Below, one piece after another: positions 58,277-64,000 of a stretch of DNA of 64,000 nucleotides. The number at the start of each line of letters is the position of its first letter. Within the stretch, counting starts at the first letter, position 1. Location: the NCBI RefSeq assembly GCF_023276435.1, contig NZ_JALLPO010000031.1:1-64000 (forward strand), given 5' to 3'. This DNA is from Sphaerisporangium perillae (GTDB lineage: Bacteria; Actinomycetota; Actinomycetes; Streptosporangiales; Streptosporangiaceae). A program made the position numbers and the translations under genes. A model generated the notes under the pieces. That model saw nothing but the letters and a program-made list of their open reading frames with translations, ran no database searches and had not been told where the DNA came from.

Positions 58277-60721
58277 ATGAACTTCTGCCTGAGTGATCTC
58301 GTGCCTCCGCTTCGTTGGAGTGACGCGACCGGGTTCTCGCAGCTACGCGACGCGCCCGGCCTGCCGGACGCCTGGTGGCGGTCCGTGCCGCTCAGCCGGG
58401 TCTTCGCCGTGCTCGGCCCCGAGGCCCTCGGTGAGCTCATCACGGAGCTGGCGACCGAGCACTGGCCGGCCGCGGCCGTGGGCGACGTCCTGCCCGCCCT
58501 GCACGTCATGGACCCCGACGAGGCCGACGAACCGCAGGTCTCGATCGCCCTCGATCGCGTCGGCTCGTGGTTCGGGCTGCTGTCGCTGACCGGCCGCGAG
58601 CTCGCCGACCAGCCGTTCATCCGCGCCAAGCCGGTCTTGACCGCGCTGTTCACGGCGGTGTTCGCCCGGCTGGCCCCGGCCGGCGACCAGAGCGCCCACC
58701 CCGAGACCGCCGCCGGAGCCTCCGCGGCCGCCGCCGAGCAGCAGACGCCCGTCAAGGCCGAATCGCCCGCGCCCGCCGGCGAGCCGCAGGCGCCGGCCGC
58801 GCGCCGCGGCGCCGCGGCGAACCCCCCGCAGGCGGATCCGCTCCCCGTGCGACCCGCCGCGCCGCCGCTGCCCAAGAGGCGCACCTCGAGGATCGACAAC
58901 AGCGACCCCCTCGGCCTCGCCGCGGCGCGCCTGACCGCGGCGGCCCTGGAACAGCAGGCGTCCAGGGAGTCCTCCAGCGGCTCGCGGGACCGCGCCTCCC
59001 TGTTCACGCCGCCACCGCGCACCGAGCGCCCCTTCCCAGCGGCCTCCGACGGCCCCGTACCAGGCCCGGACATCCCCGCCCTAGGGAAACCCGACCTCCC
59101 CGGCCTCGGCACGCCGAACGGCTCCGGCACGACGGACGGTTTCGGCACGACGGACGGTTTCGGCCGCGGCAGACCGGAGATTCCCGGCCTGGCCAAGGAC
59201 GCCCCCGCCTTCGGTCCCGACGACGCCGGGTTCGCGCCCGCTGCCCGCCCTTTCGTGCCCGAGCCGGAGCCGTTCGACGCGGCCTCCTTCCCGGCCGAGC
59301 CGGGGCCGTTCACCCCGGACGCCGGGCCGTTCGGCCCCGACGCCGCCCTCACCCCCGACACGGGGCCGTTCGGCGCCTCCCCCGGCCCGCACGGCACCGG
59401 CCCGCGCCCCATCGTGGCCGACCCCCTGGGAGCCACCGGCGGGCCTTCCGAGGCGGCGCCGGACGCCGCCCGGGACCCGGAAGGCACTGACCCCGGCGAA
59501 GGGGCGGAGACCCCGGCGGGCGTGGGCACCGGCACCGACGACCTCGGCACCGGCCGCACCGAGAGGGACATGGCCTCGCTCATCGACGCGGCGTTCGCCG
59601 ACCTGGACGACAAGACCTGGGCGGTGGCGCAGAACCACGTGTTCACCGACGCCCCCGCCGCCCCCGAGGAACTGGCCAAGCTGTTCGCCGTCCCCGCCGA
59701 GGACATCGTCGCCCTGGAGGAGGAGCTGCGCGCGCGGCTCACCGCCTGGCTGGAGAGCGCCGAGGCCGCGCCCTACACCCAGCACCTGGAGAAGCTCCCC
59801 GGCACGCTCGGCGTCGCGGCCCCCAAGTCGCGCCTGATGACCGCCGCCGAGTGGCACACCAAGGAGCTGCGCTCGCTGGACGTCCCCGCCTGGCAGTTCG
59901 TGCTCGCCACGCTTCCCGGTTACACCGTCCAGGACGACTGGCTGGTCGAGGGGGACATCGCCGACCTGCGCGAGCAGACCTGCGCCCTGATACTCAACGC
60001 CGACCGGCCGCCGACGGTGGCCCGCGCGCTGGAACTGGTCTCGACCCTCGGCATCCACCCGGAGGTCGCCAAGGAGTGGCTGGAGAACGTCCCGCAGCTC
60101 CGCATCCAGAGCACCAAGAAGGGCGGCGGCAAGAAGGACCCGGCCGGCGAGACGGCGGAGGCCGCGCCCGGCGAAGCCGACGCGTCCACGCCGACCGGCC
60201 AGCTCAAGGACGTGTCCATGACCCGAAGATGCTTCCGGCATCCGGACGGCCTGTGGTGGCTCAGGGTCGACATCGCCCCCGAGCAGCTCACCGGCGGGGA
60301 GTGCCCGCTGCCCAGCGGGTTCGCGGCCTACCTCGGGATGGCCCCCGGCGACAGCCACACGGTGATGAGCGCCGCCGGCGAGGTCACGCTGAGCTGGCAG
60401 GCCCGTCCGGTCATCGAGTCGCTGGGGCAGCTGCTCCACGACATGGGCGCCCAGCCGGGAGCCCACCTGTTCCTGACCGTCGCCGAGGAGGACAAGGTCC
60501 TGCGGGCCAGGCTGGTGCCGGCGGCGACCGGCGACCTCGACAAGAGCGCCGCGGCGCTGCGGCTGGCCGGGCACACCGCCAAGGGCAAGGCCGAGTCGCT
60601 GGAGGAGACGATCCGCGTGCTGGCGACCCGCATCGGCATGACGGGCCCGGTCGGCCTGCCCGAACTGATGAACAGGCTGCGCGAGCGTGGGGACCGCGAC
60701 CTGCTGTCCCTGATGGTCTGA
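58277..60721 (+). CDS. Large protein with degenerate sigma-region-4-like module (cassette gene A)
   Basis: 814 aa. Residues 1-140: NFCLSDLVPPLRWSDATGF, LPDAWWRSVPLSRVFAVLG and VGDVLPALHV, shared with gene C of the cassette. About 150-425 is an Ala/Pro/Gly-rich linker. Residues 428-615 align with C (LIDAAFADLDDKTWAVAQNHVF; LDVPAWQFVLATLPGYTVQDDWLVEG; LGIHPEVAKEWLENVPQLRI) but the HTH reads LFAVPAEDIVALEEELRARL and has lost the sigma-4 consensus. Residues ~650-814 (TRRCFRHPDGLWWLRVDI...) are a further beta-rich domain. No named family. Ends 10 nt before the helicase gene. Confidence 0.82.
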   Translation: MNFCLSDLVPPLRWSDATGFSQLRDAPGLPDAWWRSVPLSRVFAVLGPEALGELITELATEHWPAAAVGDVLPALHVMDPDEADEPQVSIALDRVGSWFGLLSLTGRELADQPFIRAKPVLTALFTAVFARLAPAGDQSAHPETAAGASAAAAEQQTPVKAESPAPAGEPQAPAARRGAAANPPQADPLPVRPAAPPLPKRRTSRIDNSDPLGLAAARLTAAALEQQASRESSSGSRDRASLFTPPPRTERPFPAASDGPVPGPDIPALGKPDLPGLGTPNGSGTTDGFGTTDGFGRGRPEIPGLAKDAPAFGPDDAGFAPAARPFVPEPEPFDAASFPAEPGPFTPDAGPFGPDAALTPDTGPFGASPGPHGTGPRPIVADPLGATGGPSEAAPDAARDPEGTDPGEGAETPAGVGTGTDDLGTGRTERDMASLIDAAFADLDDKTWAVAQNHVFTDAPAAPEELAKLFAVPAEDIVALEEELRARLTAWLESAEAAPYTQHLEKLPGTLGVAAPKSRLMTAAEWHTKELRSLDVPAWQFVLATLPGYTVQDDWLVEGDIADLREQTCALILNADRPPTVARALELVSTLGIHPEVAKEWLENVPQLRIQSTKKGGGKKDPAGETAEAAPGEADASTPTGQLKDVSMTRRCFRHPDGLWWLRVDIAPEQLTGGECPLPSGFAAYLGMAPGDSHTVMSAAGEVTLSWQARPVIESLGQLLHDMGAQPGAHLFLTVAEEDKVLRARLVPAATGDLDKSAAALRLAGHTAKGKAESLEETIRVLATRIGMTGPVGLPELMNRLRERGDRDLLSLMV

Positions 60722-60731
60722 CGGTAGCCGC

Positions 60732-62804
60732 ATGCCCCGGCTCGCGATCGCCCCTGAGGTCCCAAGGGACCTCGGCGCACTGGCCCAGCCCGTGCGCCGG
60801 GACGTCGTGACCGCCATGCGCCGGTTCCTGCAGAACACCACCTCCGCCCCGCATCCCGAACGGGTGCGCAACACCCGGGACTCCCGGGTCGCGACGCTGC
60901 GGCTCTCGGACCGCCACCGCGGGGTGGTGGTGCGCCAGCGGGACGTGTTCTGGATGCTGACCGTGCTGCCGGACGCCGAGGCCTGGTCGTACGCGCAACG
61001 GCACCGGTTCGCGGTCAACGCCGCCATCGGGATCGCCGAGGTCTGGAACGCCGAGGCCCTCGAACGGGTGGAGCCCGCGCTGCGCCGGTCCGCCGACTCG
61101 ACCGAGGAACGGCTGTTCGCCCACGTCTGCGACACCGACCTGATCGCACTCGGCATCGACGTCCAGCTCATCCCGCTGGTGCGCCTCATCACGACCGACG
61201 CGAACCTCGACGCGCTCGAACCGCTGCTGCCCGAGAGCCAGTTCGCGCCGCTGTCGGTGCTGGGCCAGGGCGGGTCGATGGCCGAGGCGTGGCGGGCGCT
61301 GGACTCGCGGGTGGCCGTCCCGGTGACGGAGGTGGACGTCACCGACCTGCCCGCCGCCCTGAAACGGACCCCCGACCGGGCGGCCTTCGTGCCCGACCCG
61401 AGCACGCTCGACCGGATCCTCGCCAAGCCGCACTGGTGCACGTTCCTCTACCCGACCCAGTACCGGCTCAGCCATCAGGCGGGTTTCGAGGGACCGGTGC
61501 TGGTCACCGGCGGCGCCGGGACCGGCAAGACCCTGGTGGCCCTGCACCGCGCCGCGCACCTCGCGCGGGCCGGCGACGGCAGGGTCCTGCTGGTGACCTT
61601 CTCCCAGGGTGTGGCGGCCGACGTTGCGGCGAAGCTCGACCTGCTGGTCGACGAGGAGGAGGTGCGCGGGCGCATCGAGGTGGGCAACGTCGAGCGCCTC
61701 GCCCACCGCATCGTCTCCGAGGCGGAGGGCCGGACTCCGCTGCTGGTCGGCGCTCCCGACCTCGCCACGCTGTGGCAGGAGGCGTCGGAGATCTCCGGCG
61801 ACCTGCACAGCGCGGCGTTCCTGCTGCGCGAGTGGGAGCAGGTCATCCTGGCGCAGAACCTGTGCACCGTGCAGGAGTACCTGGCGGCCGAGCGTCCCGG
61901 CCGCAGCGTGGAGCTCGGCCACGACGAGCGCACCGCCGTCTGGAAGGCCATCGAGCACGTGACCGAGCAGCTGCGCGCCTCCGGCAGGCGCACGCTGCTC
62001 CAGCTCGCCTCCCGGGCCTCCACGCTGCTCGGCCGGACCACCGGCGACCTGCTCGGCGACAACGCGCCCCTGCGGGAGCCGTACCGGCACATCGTGGTGG
62101 ACGAGGCCCAGGACCTGCACCCGGCTCAGTGGCGGCTGCTGCGGGCCGCCGTGCCGCCCGGGCCCGACGACCTCTTCATCGTCGGCGACCCCCACCAGCG
62201 CGTCTTCGACACCCGGGTGGCGCTCAGCACGCTCGGCATCAAGACCGAGAGCCAGCGCCTGTCGATCTCCCATCGCCTGCCGCAGGACATCCTGTCGTGG
62301 GCGGTGCGGCTGCGCGGCGGCGGGCCGGTCGACGGCCTGGTGGACGGCATCACCGAGCTGGTGGGCTATCGTGCCACGCATCCCGGCGACCGCCCGGCGG
62401 TGCGGGAGTACACCTCCCGCGCGGCGGAGCTGGCCGGCCTGGTGACCCAGGTCACGGGGTGGCTGGAGGAGGAGGGTGTGGCGGCCGAGGACATCGCCGT
62501 GGCCGCCCGCACGGGCGAGCTGGTCAAGGGCGCCAAGGCGGCGCTCGGAGCGTCGGGCGCGGGTATGCGGGTCACCACCTTCCACGGGCTGAAAGGTCTT
62601 GAGTTCCGCCGGGTCGCCCTCGTCGGCGTGGCCGACGGCGTCGTGCCCGCGCCGGACACGCTCACCCCCGCCGCCGAGGATCCGACGGCACGCGCGCACG
62701 ACCTGCAACGGGAACGGGGGCTGCTCTACATGGCCTGCACACGGGCCGCCGAGCGGCTCTACGTGTCCTACTCCGGCCGGGCAAGTCCCTTCCTGCCGCC
62801 GTGA
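60732..62804 (+). CDS. SF1 (UvrD/Rep-like) helicase with RelE/ParE-like N-terminus (cassette gene B)
   Basis: 690 aa. Residues 1-95 (LGALAQPVRRDVVTAMRRFL; RDSRVATLRLSDRHRGVVVR; DVFWMLTVLPDAEAWSYAQRH) read like a RelE/ParE toxin-type fold. Residues 250-690 are an SF1 motor: Walker A TGGAGTGKT (~258-266), VVDEAQDLHPAQW (II, ~455), VGDPHQRVFD (III), SISHRLPQDI (IV), TTFHGLKGLEF (V), LLYMACTRA (VI). No nuclease motif. Between the two cassette proteins and in the same direction; likely an ATP-driven DNA or RNA translocase. Confidence 0.85.
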   Translation: MPRLAIAPEVPRDLGALAQPVRRDVVTAMRRFLQNTTSAPHPERVRNTRDSRVATLRLSDRHRGVVVRQRDVFWMLTVLPDAEAWSYAQRHRFAVNAAIGIAEVWNAEALERVEPALRRSADSTEERLFAHVCDTDLIALGIDVQLIPLVRLITTDANLDALEPLLPESQFAPLSVLGQGGSMAEAWRALDSRVAVPVTEVDVTDLPAALKRTPDRAAFVPDPSTLDRILAKPHWCTFLYPTQYRLSHQAGFEGPVLVTGGAGTGKTLVALHRAAHLARAGDGRVLLVTFSQGVAADVAAKLDLLVDEEEVRGRIEVGNVERLAHRIVSEAEGRTPLLVGAPDLATLWQEASEISGDLHSAAFLLREWEQVILAQNLCTVQEYLAAERPGRSVELGHDERTAVWKAIEHVTEQLRASGRRTLLQLASRASTLLGRTTGDLLGDNAPLREPYRHIVVDEAQDLHPAQWRLLRAAVPPGPDDLFIVGDPHQRVFDTRVALSTLGIKTESQRLSISHRLPQDILSWAVRLRGGGPVDGLVDGITELVGYRATHPGDRPAVREYTSRAAELAGLVTQVTGWLEEEGVAAEDIAVAARTGELVKGAKAALGASGAGMRVTTFHGLKGLEFRRVALVGVADGVVPAPDTLTPAAEDPTARAHDLQRERGLLYMACTRAAERLYVSYSGRASPFLPP

Positions 62805-62873
62805 CCCAATAACCTGAACTGCGGATAAGAGCGAGTCTCATCCCGACTCAAGCCCCATGCCGGTTGGACCCCC

Positions 62874-64000
62874 ATGAATCTGAGCCTTAGCGACATCGTG
62901 CCTCCCCTGCGCTGGACAGCACCCGGCCAGGTCGAGCCGATCGCGAGCGACACCCGTCTCCCGGACGCGTGGTGGCAGGCGCTCCCCCTGGACCGGGCCT
63001 GCCTGATCGCCGGAACCGCTCAGGTGGCGGGACGGCTGGCCGATCTGGCCATGGCCTGCTGGGGGCACCTCCCGCTCGGCGACATCCTGCCCCTGCTCCG
63101 GATGACCGACCCGGAGAAGAGCCTGCGCACCCCACAGGCCAGGGAGGAGGTGTACGCCCTGTTCGCGAGTGTGCTGTCGCGGCTCCTCGCGTCCGACACC
63201 GAGCCCGGGCACGACGCCGTCGCCGCGCCCGTCCCGCCCGCGAAGCCTGAGCGGCCGATCCCCGAGCTGATCGACGAGATCTTCGCCGCGCTCGACGACC
63301 GGCAGCGGGCCATCGCCAAGGACCGCGTCTACGCCGAGCGGCGGGTGACGCTCGACGAGCTCGCACAGCGGTTCTCGGTCACCCGCGAGCGCATCCGGCA
63401 GATCGAGCGCGACCTGCGCGACCACGTCCAGGCGCGGCTCGCCACCCCCGACGCGACCCCGCTGGCCGCCCACCTGGCGTGGCTGCGTGGCCGGCTCGGC
63501 TCGGCCGTGCCCATCGAGGACCTGGCGGCGGCGGTGCCCTGGCACCGCACGGAGCTGCTGACGCTGGGCGTGCCGACGTGGCGGTTCATCCGCACTCTGC
63601 TGACCGGGTACGACCAGGTCGACGGCTGGCTGGTGGCCGGAGGCGCCGACGAGCTGAAGGAGAAGACCCGTCAGCTCTTCACCGACGGCCCGGTGAAGCT
63701 TCCCGAGGCCGTCACGATGGTGGCCCAGCTCGGCATCCGGGAGGACGTCGCCGAACGCTGGCTCGCCTCCGTACCGCACCTGCGCATCCTCGAGGGACAC
63801 GTCGTCCCCTGGCCGCGCAGCGTGAACGAGAAGGCCGAGGCCGTGCTCGCCGTCGCCGAGAGCCCGCTCAGCCCCGAGGAGATCCAGACCCGCATCGGCG
63901 AGGACTACAGCCTGGTCGGCATCCGCAACCAGCTCACCGCCGACGACCGCTTCCTGCGGGTCGACAGGAACAGGTACGGGCTGTCGCGCTGGGGCGGCGA
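62874..64000 (+). CDS. Sigma-region-4/HARE-HTH-like protein, cut by the window edge (cassette gene C)
   Basis: 375 codons visible, continuing past the window. Residues 1-90 resemble gene A (LSDIVPPLRWTAPGQVE, LPDAWWQALPLDRACLI, GDILPLLRMTD). From residue 129: IPELIDEIFAALDDRQRAIAKDRVY, then a clear sigma-70 region 4 HTH, LAQRFSVTRERIRQIERDL (residues ~163-181). LGVPTWRFIRTLLTGYDQVDGW and LGIREDVAERWLASVPHLRIL follow as in A. The last part, EAVLAVAESPLSPEEIQTRI ... FLRVDRNRYGLSRW, resembles the HARE-HTH winged helix. 69 nt after the helicase gene. Confidence 0.82.
   Translation, partial: MNLSLSDIVPPLRWTAPGQVEPIASDTRLPDAWWQALPLDRACLIAGTAQVAGRLADLAMACWGHLPLGDILPLLRMTDPEKSLRTPQAREEVYALFASVLSRLLASDTEPGHDAVAAPVPPAKPERPIPELIDEIFAALDDRQRAIAKDRVYAERRVTLDELAQRFSVTRERIRQIERDLRDHVQARLATPDATPLAAHLAWLRGRLGSAVPIEDLAAAVPWHRTELLTLGVPTWRFIRTLLTGYDQVDGWLVAGGADELKEKTRQLFTDGPVKLPEAVTMVAQLGIREDVAERWLASVPHLRILEGHVVPWPRSVNEKAEAVLAVAESPLSPEEIQTRIGEDYSLVGIRNQLTADDRFLRVDRNRYGLSRWGG

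Noticed and set aside
58277-60721. Gene A as a real sigma factor
   Set aside because: No region 2 and no intact region 4; only the arrangement around it is sigma-like.
59081-61441. Long minus-strand open frame antisense to cassette genes A and B
   Set aside because: No ribosome site, Ser/Arg-rich composition and no motif; it mirrors the codon periodicity of the plus-strand genes, as expected at this GC content.
1-64000. tRNA or rRNA genes
   Set aside because: I scanned for T-loop motifs (GTTCGANTC) and rRNA landmarks and saw none; a covariance-model search would settle it.

Overview
The window is a stretch of very GC-rich, gene-dense actinobacterial chromosome. GTG starts, 1-13 nt start/stop overlaps, Ku plus a LigD-type polymerase, a MoeZ fusion, DUF3107 and DUF3117 proteins, and a sigE-rseA-htrA-tatB-mrp block all point to Actinomycetota. 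The gene families look like those of the Streptosporangiales, but the genus cannot be fixed from the sequence alone. I saw no rRNA, tRNA, insertion sequence, CRISPR array or prophage. Most of the window is core chromosome.

Layout. 1-3.2 kb: a CDP-glycerol glycerophosphotransferase-like enzyme coupled to a membrane protein cut by the window edge. 3.2-3.9 kb: an alkyltransferase-like DNA repair protein and a partner. 4.0-8.1 kb: a minus-strand operon holding two copies of a [single-pass membrane protein + membrane-anchored subtilisin] cassette. 8.2-9.1 kb: a membrane protein and a winged-helix regulator behind repeated operator-like sites. 9.1-12.4 kb: MoeZ, an alpha/beta hydrolase and a secreted His/Gly-rich protein. 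12.5-14.5 kb: divergent ku and ligD-polymerase genes separated by a perfect LexA/SOS-type palindrome. 14.6-20.3 kb: small conserved proteins, a TetR regulator, a ferritin-like protein, a DEAD-box helicase and a hydrolase. 20.5-23.0 kb: pqqA, pqqC, pqqD and pqqE without pqqB. 23.3-26.1 kb: a RecB-like nuclease, a metallo-beta-lactamase-fold protein that has lost metal ligands, a DUF6758-like protein and a Nudix hydrolase. 26.1-32.4 kb: a large Asp-box beta-propeller membrane protein, a CPBP protease and two exported or membrane proteins. 32.4-37.9 kb: CoA-ester lyase, BioY, EamA exporter, MgtE_N/CBS and DUF1003 proteins, MarR regulator.

38-55.8 kb carries blocks that, from general knowledge, recur in order across Actinobacteria: mrp, tatB, htrA, anti-sigma, sigE, O-methyltransferase; then pepA, DUF3117, paaX/enoyl-CoA hydratase, tag, a DivIVA-like protein, two LOG-family proteins, dapE, dapD, dapC and fdxA. 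The first block is an envelope-stress and protein-export module. The dap genes make lysine and diaminopimelate for peptidoglycan.

55.9-64 kb is less standard. It has an isolated SH3-like domain, an orphan solute-binding lipoprotein, a methyltransferase, and then the most unusual locus: two paralogous proteins with a sigma-region-4-like module flank an SF1 (UvrD-like) helicase whose N-terminus looks RelE/ParE-like. The last gene runs off the window. This cassette, starting behind a palindromic promoter region, is the best candidate for an undescribed system.
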